The notes under the pieces were generated by a model. That model was not told where the DNA came from. It was given only the letters and a program-made list of their open reading frames with translations, and did no database searches. Position numbers and translations under genes: made by a program. Positions 1-5,567 of a stretch of 7,793 nt of DNA are shown here, piece by piece. The DNA is from Nitrospirota bacterium (GTDB taxonomy: Bacteria; Nitrospirota; UBA9217), in the NCBI GenBank assembly GCA_021788515.1, contig JAJYKN010000048.1:1-7793 (forward strand), read 5' to 3'. Position 1 is the first letter of the stretch. Each line of letters starts with the position of its first letter.

Positions 1-335
1 GCGACCCCGCCGCGGCCGGAACCGACGAGGACCCCGATGCGCAGCGCTTCCTCATGCGTGATGAAAAGCCCGGCGTCCTCCATTGCCATGAGCGCGGCAG
101 CCGCGGCATACTGGATGAACGGGTCTGTTCGCAGCGTTTCTTTCCTGGTCATATACGCCTGCGAATCGAACCCCTTAAGCTCGCCGGCAATGCAACAGGA
201 AAAGGCCGAGACATCGAACTTTGTGATGCGGCCGATTCCCGAGGAGCCCTTGACGAGCTTGTTCCACGTTGCTTCCGCGGAATTTCCGAGCGGCGTGAGT
301 GCGCCCATGCCGGTGATGACGATGCGTGATTTCAT
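1..335 (-). CDS. Beta-ketoacyl-ACP synthase II family protein (FabF-like), N-terminal part
   Basis: Reading the minus strand from an ATG at 335 gives 111 codons before the window edge cuts the gene. The protein opens with MKSRIVITGMGALTPLGN, the hallmark N-terminus of FabF-type condensing enzymes. It continues with SGIGRITKFD, IAGELKGFD, AAAALMAMEDAGL and RIGVLVGSGRGGV, all at the expected family positions. FabF enzymes condense malonyl-ACP with acyl-ACP in cytoplasmic fatty acid elongation. The catalytic Cys and two His lie beyond the edge and cannot be checked. The segment usually written RRMDRF is LRTDPF here, and the usual GSGIGG is GSGRGG, so this may be a divergent paralogue rather than the housekeeping FabF; no acpP precedes it. 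The start is fixed by homology, yet no Shine-Dalgarno sequence precedes it and the -10 box ends 7 bases upstream. I therefore give no gene symbol. Confidence 0.9.
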   Translation of the reverse strand, partial: MKSRIVITGMGALTPLGNSAEATWNKLVKGSSGIGRITKFDVSAFSCCIAGELKGFDSQAYMTRKETLRTDPFIQYAAAAALMAMEDAGLFITHEEALRIGVLVGSGRGGV

Positions 336-342
336 GCGGCGC

Positions 343-371
343 AGTATAAGATTTTTGTCTCTTTTTGTCAA
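343..371 (-). promoter_or_regulatory. Sigma70-type promoter of the fabF-like gene, probably leaderless
   Basis: On the minus strand a perfect -35 box TTGACA (371-366) is followed by a 17-base spacer and a -10 box TATACT (348-343). Only GCGCCGC separates the -10 box from the ATG at 335. Transcription normally starts about 7 bases after the -10 box, so the mRNA should begin at or next to the A of the start codon. The box match is seen directly; the leaderless conclusion is inferred. Confidence 0.75.
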
Positions 372-402
372 AAGATACCGTACAATACAGGAGGGAATCA
401 GT

Positions 403-430
403 TTGACAATAGTGCGGATTATGCTATAGT
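403..430 (+). promoter_or_regulatory. Sigma70-type promoter of the DUF4912 gene
   Basis: A perfect -35 TTGACA (403-408), a 16-base spacer and a -10 TATAGT (425-430) preceded by TGC, which is an extended -10 element. The predicted start near 437 leaves a leader of about 40 bases containing a strong Shine-Dalgarno (AGGAAGGGGGGA, 459-470). It lies back to back with the minus-strand fabF-like promoter: the two -35 boxes are 31 bases apart, so the two transcripts could share regulation. Confidence 0.7.
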
Positions 431-476
431 TAACTCGTACGCAGGCACTTAATCGTTCAGGAAGGGGGGATTTGAG

Positions 477-1463
477 ATGACGAAATCAGAATTGACAGCA
501 TTGACTGTGGCTGAACTCAAAGCCCTGGCCAAGAAGAAGAAAGTGTCCCTGTCTTCAAGTGATAGAAAGGCCGATATTGTCTCAGCACTTATGGCTGCAG
601 AAAAGATGTCCGCAAAAAAACCGGTCATGAAGAAGGCAGTAACTGCAACGAAGACAGCAGTAAAGAAAGCAGCAGCCGCGACGAAGCAGGCGCTTAAAAA
701 AGCAGTGCAGCCCAAGAAACCGGCGAAGATCGAGCACGTCCTGGTGTCGTCCGCGCAACGTCCTGTTGCGGGAAGGCCGTCGAAGGAGACGGTCCCGGCG
801 CGGGAATGGAAGCAGCCTCCTGTTGCCGAAGAACCGCTTATGGTGCAGGAGCGGGTTTCGGAGTCCAAGTATTACACGGGGCCGGCCACGCTGGCCGAGG
901 TCCCCGCCCATAGTGAGTTGCCGCAGGCCTATGGAGAAGACAAAATCGTTATCATGATGCGCGATCCTTTTGTGGCCTATGCCTACTGGGAGGCGACGCC
1001 GGCCCGGATCGAGCGCGAGAGGTCCTGGTTCGGCTGGGACAGCAAACTCTGCGTGCGCATCTACGACGTGACCGGCGTACAGTTCGACGGACGGAACGCC
1101 ATTGGCTATTTCGACCAGGAGATCTTCGACCGGACCGGGAGCTGGTATTTCGACCTCGGCAGGCCGAGCCACTCCTTTTGTGCGGACCTGGGTCTTCTCA
1201 CCCAGGAAGGTAGATTCCTGACGCTCGCGCGGTCCAATTACATCACCATGCCGCTCGACACGGCATCGGAAGTGATCGACGAGGAATGGATGCTCGTGGA
1301 CGAGGAATTCTGGAAGCTCTACGGCTATCCCGAAGGCATGCGCGCCGGCCTGTCGTCTCCCGAGATGCAGGAGATGGTGCGGCGCAGACGTTTGCTCGAA
1401 ATCACCTCGCCGGGACTGTTTCCCCGCGAAAAGCTGAAGCGGAAACAGAAGCAGAAAGCCTGA
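477..1463 (+). CDS. SAP-like / histone H1-like tail / DUF4912 protein
   Basis: A 328-residue cytoplasmic protein with three visible parts. Residues 4-38 (LTVAELKALAKKKKV, then RKADIVSAL) look like a SAP or Rho-N helix-extended-loop-helix nucleic-acid-binding fold. Residues 52-84 are Lys/Ala-rich and consist of three 11-residue repeats starting KKAVTATKTAV, KKAAAATKQAL and KKAVQPKKPAK, like histone H1 tails. Residues about 130-285 match the DUF4912 pattern (IVIMMRDPFVAYAYWEAT, LCVRIYDVTG, GSWYFDLG, YITMPLD), a domain without established function. The C-terminus is again basic. The start is set by the Shine-Dalgarno at 459-470, six bases upstream. It has its own promoter and terminator. From recall, DUF4912 genes often sit beside GH57 glucan-branching enzymes, as here, suggesting a role in alpha-glucan metabolism or its control; the DNA-binding role of the N-terminus is inferred. 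Confidence 0.85.
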   Translation: MTKSELTALTVAELKALAKKKKVSLSSSDRKADIVSALMAAEKMSAKKPVMKKAVTATKTAVKKAAAATKQALKKAVQPKKPAKIEHVLVSSAQRPVAGRPSKETVPAREWKQPPVAEEPLMVQERVSESKYYTGPATLAEVPAHSELPQAYGEDKIVIMMRDPFVAYAYWEATPARIERERSWFGWDSKLCVRIYDVTGVQFDGRNAIGYFDQEIFDRTGSWYFDLGRPSHSFCADLGLLTQEGRFLTLARSNYITMPLDTASEVIDEEWMLVDEEFWKLYGYPEGMRAGLSSPEMQEMVRRRRLLEITSPGLFPREKLKRKQKQKA

Positions 1464-1513
1464 AAGAAGGGATTCTGCGGGGAATGATATTCCTATTCTG
1501 AACCGAGCTTGAG

Positions 1514-1546
1514 AAGTCCATCCGAACATGGGTGGACTTTTCTTTT
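1514..1546 (+). terminator. Rho-independent terminator after the DUF4912 gene
   Basis: A 10-bp stem (1514-1523 with 1530-1539, one T-G wobble) closes a 6-base loop GAACAT and runs directly into TTTTCTTTT. It lies 50 bases after the DUF4912 stop codon and should uncouple that transcript from the GH57 operon. Confidence 0.88.
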
Positions 1547-1597
1547 GAGTATCAGCATTGGTATTGCCGAAAGGCAAAAAACAAAATTTCGCACGAA

Positions 1598-1658
1598 GCC
1601 ACAAAGCCACGGAGAAATTTTATCTTTATTTAAAATCCGTTTTTTGTGTCTTTGTGGC
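1598..1658. repeat. Inverted repeat GCCACAAAG / CTTTGTGGC
   Basis: A perfect 9-base inverted repeat (1598-1606 and 1650-1658) flanks an AT-rich 43-base core. The arms extend inward as GCCACAAAGCCAC against GCCACAAAGACAC, 12 of 13 matching. The wording resembles the CACAAAG/CTTTGTG-rich intergenic repeats common in environmental bacterial genomes (recalled, not searched). No open reading frame is associated with it. It could be a degenerate mobile repeat or a structured RNA between transcription units. Confidence 0.55.
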
Positions 1659-1701
1659 GCCCTGTGGGACACGATTTTTTTGACTTGCCCCTTCGGAGGC
1701 A
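1646..1701 (+). other. Two further weak hairpins upstream of the GH57 gene
   Basis: GTGTC (1646-1650) can pair with GACAC (1668-1672), followed two bases later by seven T (1675-1681); this could be a second, weaker terminator. Next, 1686-1701 (TGCCCCTTCGGAGGCA) folds as a short stem with one mismatch around a UUCG tetraloop. The arrangement could be a back-up terminator or part of the GH57 control region. Neither is strong enough to call firmly. Confidence 0.35.
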
Positions 1702-1709
1702 CTTTTAAC
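1680..1709 (+). promoter_or_regulatory. Possible promoter of the GH57 operon
   Basis: TTGACT (1680-1685) fits a -35 box, and TTTAAC (1704-1709), 18 bases on, is a 4-of-6 match to a -10 box. A transcript starting near 1716 would carry the Shine-Dalgarno at 1720-1727. A promoter is expected here because a strong terminator lies upstream, but the -10 match is poor. Confidence 0.3.
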
Positions 1710-1719
1710 TTAGCCGCTC

Positions 1720-1727
1720 AGGGAAGG
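1720..1727 (+). promoter_or_regulatory. Shine-Dalgarno that decides the GH57 start
   Basis: AGGGAAGG lies 7 bases before the ATG at 1735. The alternative in-frame ATG at 1801, where most GH57 homologues would begin, has only AGAAGGG about 13 bases upstream, which is too far. The longer start is therefore preferred. Confidence 0.6.
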
Positions 1728-1734
1728 CGTTTGC

Positions 1735-3381
1735 ATGCTGAAAAAGAAAGACCGTGCCGACGTCAGGCGCGGTAAAAAAGAGAAGGGCGTCGTAGACAGA
1801 ATGGGAAAAGGCTATCTTTCGCTGGTCCTGCATTGTCATCTGCCGTATGTGCGGCACCCCGAGCACGACCGGTTTCTCGAAGAAGACTGGTTGTACGAGG
1901 CGATCACCGAGACCTACATTCCGCTCATCAACGTATTCGACGGACTGGTGAACGACGGCGTGGATTTCCGCCTCACCATGAGCCTGACGCCGACCCTCAT
2001 TTCCATGCTCACCGATCCGCTCCTCCAGCAGCGCTATCTCCGTCATATCAGCCGCCTTATCGACCTTGCCGGGAAGGAGCTCGAACGCACGAAGGACGAG
2101 CCCGAGTTCAACGCCCTGGCCCGAATGTATTTCGAGCTTTTTCAAAACGCCCGCTTCGTCTTCGAGGAAAAGTACGGCCGCAATCTCGTCACCGCCTTCC
2201 GGAAGTTCCAGGACCTGGGCAAGCTTGAAATCATCACCTGCGGCGCCACACACGGCTTCCTGCCGCTCATGAAGAACGCAAAAGCGGTGCGGGCGCAGAT
2301 CGCCGTTGCCGTCCAAGCCCACACGAAACACCTTGGCAGGCCGCCCAAAGGCATCTGGCTTCCCGAGTGCGGGTACTACGAGGGGCTCGATGAGATCCTG
2401 GGCGAGTTCGGCATCCGCTATTTCTTTACGGACTCCCACGGAGTTTTTCACGCGACCCCCCGGCCCAAGTACGGAGTCTACGCGCCGATCTACTGCCCCT
2501 CGGGTGTTGCAGCCTTCGGCAGAGACATCGAGTCGTCCAAGCAGGTCTGGAGCTCCGTGGAAGGGTATCCCGGCGACTATGATTACCGGGATTTCTACCG
2601 CGACGTGGGTTTCGACCTGGATTTCGACTACGTCAAACCGTATATCCATCCCGACGGCATCCGGGTTAACCTCGGGATAAAATATTACCGGATCACGGGG
2701 AATACGAACAACAAAGAACCCTACGTCCGGCAAAGGGCGCTCAATAAGGCTGCGGAGCATGCAGGGAATTTCCTGTTCAACCGGGAGAAACAGGTGGAGT
2801 GGCTTGCGGGAGCATTCCAGGACCGGAAGCCGCTGATCGTGGCCCCCTACGATGCGGAGCTGTATGGCCACTGGTGGTTCGAAGGGCCGGACTGGATCAA
2901 CTACCTGGTCCGGAAGACCGTCTATGACCAGAAAACGGTCCGTTTGATCACTCCATCGGAGTATTTGGAGGAAAATCCCAAGAATCAAATTGCGACGCCC
3001 TCCGCATCCAGCTGGGGGTTCAAAGGTTACTCCGAAGTATGGCTGAACGGGGCCAACGACTGGATCTACCGGCACCTGCACAAGGCCGCGGACCGTATGA
3101 TCGAGCTTGCGCGGATGTTCCCGCAGGCCGACGGGCTCCTGCTGCGGGCCTTGAACCAGGCTGCGCGGGAGCTGCTCCTGGCCCAGAGCTCGGACTGGGC
3201 GTTCATCATGAAGACCGGCAGCCACGTGGAATATGCGGAGCGGAGGACGAAAGAACATTTGCTCCGGTTCACCAGGCTCTACGAGGATGTTACAGGAAAT
3301 CATATTGACGAAGGCCGGCTCGCCGATTTAGAATATATCGATAATGTGTTCCCGGATATCGACTACCGCGTCTATGCTTGA
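1735..3381 (+). CDS. GH57 family 1,4-alpha-glucan branching enzyme (DUF1957 type)
   Basis: A 548-residue cytoplasmic enzyme of the GH57 branching-enzyme type, which cuts an alpha-1,4 glucan and re-attaches it through an alpha-1,6 bond in glycogen synthesis. All five conserved GH57 regions are visible: HCHLPY (residues 33-38), GKLEIITCG (162-170), GIWLPECGY with the expected nucleophile Glu211, APYDAELYGHWWFEG with the expected acid/base Asp373, and ALNQAARELLLAQSSDW (472-488). Trp427 and Trp436 match the C-terminal aromatic gate residues of archaeal GH57 branching enzymes. The length is normal for the short bacterial/archaeal form. The first 22 residues are a Lys/Arg-rich extension before the usual MGKGYLSLVLH start; translation could instead begin at 1801. 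The stop overlaps the next gene by 8 bases. Some enzymes annotated this way act mainly as amylases, so substrate specificity is less certain than family. Confidence 0.92.
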   Translation: MLKKKDRADVRRGKKEKGVVDRMGKGYLSLVLHCHLPYVRHPEHDRFLEEDWLYEAITETYIPLINVFDGLVNDGVDFRLTMSLTPTLISMLTDPLLQQRYLRHISRLIDLAGKELERTKDEPEFNALARMYFELFQNARFVFEEKYGRNLVTAFRKFQDLGKLEIITCGATHGFLPLMKNAKAVRAQIAVAVQAHTKHLGRPPKGIWLPECGYYEGLDEILGEFGIRYFFTDSHGVFHATPRPKYGVYAPIYCPSGVAAFGRDIESSKQVWSSVEGYPGDYDYRDFYRDVGFDLDFDYVKPYIHPDGIRVNLGIKYYRITGNTNNKEPYVRQRALNKAAEHAGNFLFNREKQVEWLAGAFQDRKPLIVAPYDAELYGHWWFEGPDWINYLVRKTVYDQKTVRLITPSEYLEENPKNQIATPSASSWGFKGYSEVWLNGANDWIYRHLHKAADRMIELARMFPQADGLLLRALNQAARELLLAQSSDWAFIMKTGSHVEYAERRTKEHLLRFTRLYEDVTGNHIDEGRLADLEYIDNVFPDIDYRVYA

Positions 3382-4750
3382 CCCCGCCGTACTAAAAGAA
3401 CTCAAAAGAATTCTCGGCGCAGACGGCGTTTCCACCACGCCGGAAGAACTGGTCGCCTACTCGTACGATGCCACGCAGCGGGAAGCGCTGCCGTGGGCCG
3501 TGGCGCGTCCCCAAACTGTTGCCCAGGTCTCGCAGGTCCTTGCGTTTGCCAACCGGGAGCGCTTTCCCGTGGTCCCCCGCGGGGCAGGGACCGGAATGTC
3601 GGGCGGATCAGTGCCGACCCAGGGCGGCGTTGTCCTGTCCTTCGAGCGGATGAACCGCATTCTCGAAATCGACGAGGAGAACATGATCGCCGTGGCGGAG
3701 CCCGGCGTCGTGACCGGAGATCTGCAGCGCGAGGTCGAGTCACGGGGGCTCTTTTACCCGCCGGACCCGGCCAGCCACCGGTTCTGCACATTGGGCGGGA
3801 ATGTTGCGGAGTGCGCAGGGGGCTTGCGCGCCGTGAAGTACGGCGTTACCAAGGACTATGTTCTGGGCCTTGAGGTGGTCCTTCCCACAGGGGAGATCAT
3901 TACGACCGGGGCCCGCACAGCGAAGAGCGTGGCCGGGTATGATCTCACCAAGCTGATCGTGGGTTCAGAAGGCACGCTCGGCGTGGTGACGAAGATCATC
4001 GTGAAGCTTTTGCCGTTGCCGGAAAGCGTGCTCACGCTTTCGGCATTTTTCAGAAGCGTTGACGATGCCGCACGGGCCGCTTCAAAGGTCCTGGCGAGCA
4101 GGATCATTCCGCGGGCGCTCGAATTGATCGACCAGGCCGCGCTCCGGGCCGTGGAAAACTACCTGAAGGAAGACCTGTCCCAGGGGGCCGCAGCCATGCT
4201 GATTGTCGAGGTGGACGGTCCGGCGGAGACCACGGAGCGTGAAAGCGCGAGGGTCGCCGATATCCTGACCAAAGCAGGAGCCACAAGGGTGCAGAGCGCC
4301 GATGCCGGGCCGGAGCGGGAGCAGCTCTGGAAGGCGCGTCGCTCGATCTCGCCGGCGCTGTACACGATCAAACCGAAAAAAATAAACGAGGACATTGTTG
4401 TTCCGCGAAGCAGGATCGCCGACATCCTGCGCGAGATCAACGATATTGCGAAACACTACGATCTGCTGATCGTGAACTTCGGCCACGCAGGCGACGGCAA
4501 CATCCATACGAACATCATGCTCGACGACGTTGATCTGCCGAAAGCCGGGGAGGCAGTGAAGAAAATATTCGCGGCAGTGCTTCGCCTCGGGGGAAGCATC
4601 ACGGGAGAGCACGGGATCGGTATTTCCAAGGCCCCCTATCTCCCCATGGAACTGTCCCCGGACGCGCTTTCCGCCATGAAGCGGATCAAGCAGGCGCTCG
4701 ATCCGAACAATATATTAAACCCGGGGAAGATTTTTCTGAATGCGGAATAA
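3374..4750 (+). CDS. GlcD-type FAD-linked 2-hydroxyacid dehydrogenase/oxidase subunit
   Basis: A 458-residue FAD flavoprotein of the glycolate oxidase GlcD / D-lactate dehydrogenase / D-2-hydroxyglutarate dehydrogenase family. The FAD-binding domain shows VVPRGAGTGMSGGSVPTQGG (residues 66-85), VAEPGVVTGDLQ, YPPDPAS, GGNVAECAGG and KSVAGYDLTKLIVGSEGTLG (184-203). The substrate domain shows FGHAGDGNIHTNIM (His371, His378) and GEHGIG (Glu412, His413), the family's metal and substrate ligands, plus an Arg pair at 322-323. The reaction is oxidation of a 2-hydroxyacid to the 2-oxoacid; the actual substrate cannot be read from the sequence. The chosen ATG at 3374 overlaps the GH57 stop by 8 bases and has no clear Shine-Dalgarno, suggesting translational coupling; an upstream ATG at 3344 lies deep in GH57. 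No GlcE or iron-sulfur GlcF gene follows, so the electron acceptor partner must be encoded elsewhere or be dispensable. Confidence 0.92.
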   Translation: MLDPAVLKELKRILGADGVSTTPEELVAYSYDATQREALPWAVARPQTVAQVSQVLAFANRERFPVVPRGAGTGMSGGSVPTQGGVVLSFERMNRILEIDEENMIAVAEPGVVTGDLQREVESRGLFYPPDPASHRFCTLGGNVAECAGGLRAVKYGVTKDYVLGLEVVLPTGEIITTGARTAKSVAGYDLTKLIVGSEGTLGVVTKIIVKLLPLPESVLTLSAFFRSVDDAARAASKVLASRIIPRALELIDQAALRAVENYLKEDLSQGAAAMLIVEVDGPAETTERESARVADILTKAGATRVQSADAGPEREQLWKARRSISPALYTIKPKKINEDIVVPRSRIADILREINDIAKHYDLLIVNFGHAGDGNIHTNIMLDDVDLPKAGEAVKKIFAAVLRLGGSITGEHGIGISKAPYLPMELSPDALSAMKRIKQALDPNNILNPGKIFLNAE

Positions 4751-5396
4751 AAGGCAAAAAACATTGATCTCGATGTTCACTGTCGTCATCGCTGCTCTGG
4801 CGCTGTTGATCTGTCCATTCTCGTGGGCAGGAAGCGTTTCTGCATCACTGTCTGTCGAAGAGCTCAGTGCTGACGTGCAGGCCCTCCGGCAGGAAGCAAC
4901 GCAACTGGAAGAAGAGAACCAGGGACTTCGCAGGATCCTGGCGTCCCAGGATGATGGCGAACTGTATATTGTCGTGGACACCGAGAGCAACCGGTTGACT
5001 CTTCGTCAGGGCAACGCCGTGCTGCACCAGGCGGTGTGCGGGACCGGAAGCCATCAGTTCATCGAATCCGAGACAGGAACGGACTGGTATTTTGAGACGC
5101 CTATCGGTTCCTTTACGGTTCTCGGAAGAGAGCGGAACCCGGTGTGGATCCGGCCCGACTGGTCCTATGTCGAGGAAAATATGCCTGTCCCGGCGGAGCA
5201 CGATCCGGACCGTCTCGTGCGGGGCGTGCTCGGCAAGTACGCGCTGCTTCTCGGGAACGGCTACAAGATCCACGGAACGAAGTGGACCAGTCTTCTGGGA
5301 ACCCATTTTACCCACGGGTGCATTTCCCTGGGCGATGACGATCTCGAACTGGTCTACAAATCGGTGAAGACCGGGACGAAAGTGTATATTTACTGA
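4740..5396 (+). CDS. Exported/anchored L,D-transpeptidase (YkuD domain)
   Basis: A 218-residue envelope protein. Residues 3-7 are basic, 9-28 are hydrophobic (signal peptide or membrane anchor; possible cleavage after Ala30), and 37-70 form a Glu/Gln/Leu-rich predicted coiled coil. The YkuD catalytic domain follows: YIVVDTESNRLTLRQG (76-91), ETPIGSFTVLGR (119-130), then IHGTKW (177-182) and THGCISL (191-197). Cys194 is the expected nucleophile with His178 and His192. Such enzymes form 3-3 cross-links in peptidoglycan or attach proteins to it, in the periplasm. There is no LysM or other wall-binding domain, so the coiled coil may place it. The start overlaps the glcD-like stop by 11 bases, with GGGGAAGA 9 bases upstream as Shine-Dalgarno. 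Family is sure; physiological substrate is not. Confidence 0.92.
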   Translation: MRNKRQKTLISMFTVVIAALALLICPFSWAGSVSASLSVEELSADVQALRQEATQLEEENQGLRRILASQDDGELYIVVDTESNRLTLRQGNAVLHQAVCGTGSHQFIESETGTDWYFETPIGSFTVLGRERNPVWIRPDWSYVEENMPVPAEHDPDRLVRGVLGKYALLLGNGYKIHGTKWTSLLGTHFTHGCISLGDDDLELVYKSVKTGTKVYIY

Positions 5397-5424
5397 TGAG
5401 GCCCGCTTGAAGGCCGGTTTTGCT

Positions 5425-5461
5425 CTCCGTTCACCCTTCGACAGGCTCAGGGCGAACGGAG
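5425..5461. repeat. REP-like palindrome A
   Basis: An 8-bp perfect outer stem (CTCCGTTC, 5425-5432, with GAACGGAG, 5454-5461), one mismatch, then a 4-bp inner stem CCCT/AGGG (34-37 with 49-52 of the 5400s) around an 11-base loop. Read on the minus strand its loop is GAGCCTGTCGA. It begins 28 bases after the L,D-transpeptidase stop and may protect or end that transcript. Similar sequences are, from recall, abundant in many environmental bacterial genomes. Confidence 0.75.
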
Positions 5462-5470
5462 GGATCATTG

Positions 5471-5502
5471 AAACGATTAACATCAAGGAAACGATTCACA
5501 TT
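5471..5502 (+). repeat. Short direct repeat AAACGATTNACATN between the two REP-like palindromes
   Basis: AAACGATTAACATC (5471-5484) and AAACGATTCACATT (5489-5502) match at 12 of 14 positions with an 18-base period. They fill most of the spacer between the REP-like units. Their role is unknown; two copies 18 bases apart could be a binding site or a replication-slippage product. Confidence 0.45.
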
Positions 5503-5503
5503 A

Positions 5504-5539
5504 TCCGTTCGTGGTGAGCTTGTCGAACCACGTAAAACG
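5504..5539. repeat. REP-like palindrome B, inverted relative to A
   Basis: TCCGTTCG then TGGT (5512-5515), loop GAGCTTGTCGA (5516-5526) and ACCA (5527-5530); with one extra C-G pair each side the stem is CGTGGT/ACCACG. It matches the reverse complement of unit A in its flank (TCCGTTCG) and in 10 of 11 loop bases, while the inner stem changed by three paired substitutions. With A it makes an inverted REP doublet (REPIN-like). Its outer right arm is degraded compared with A. Confidence 0.7.
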
Positions 5540-5567
5540 CTTTTTCGATGACCGGGAACGAATTTTT

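Noticed and set aside
37..429. Plus-strand open frames at 37-429 and 54-329
   Set aside because: They oppose the fabF-like gene, whose minus-strand translation is unmistakable.
582..1610. 342-residue minus-strand open frame opposite the DUF4912 gene
   Set aside because: The translation is Arg/Leu/His-rich and low-complexity with no family resemblance, and it runs through the terminator. The plus strand has promoter, Shine-Dalgarno and domains.
1705..3303. 532-residue open frame on the minus strand opposite GH57
   Set aside because: It lies antisense to a clear GH57 enzyme with all catalytic motifs. Its translation has no recognisable domain; it is a by-product of GC-rich codon use.
3344..3373. 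Upstream ATG start for the GlcD-like gene
   Set aside because: It would deepen the overlap with GH57 to 38 bases, and the extra residues do not resemble a GlcD N-terminus.
5400..5421. GGCC/GGCC hairpin followed by TTTT as terminator of the L,D-transpeptidase gene
   Set aside because: Only a 4-bp stem around an 8-base loop with two bases before a short T run; the REP hairpin 10 bases later is a better structural element.
5511..5567. Longer GTG start for the YkuD-like protein
   Set aside because: The extra 19 residues would be encoded by REP unit B and would spoil the signal peptide that begins cleanly at 5568.
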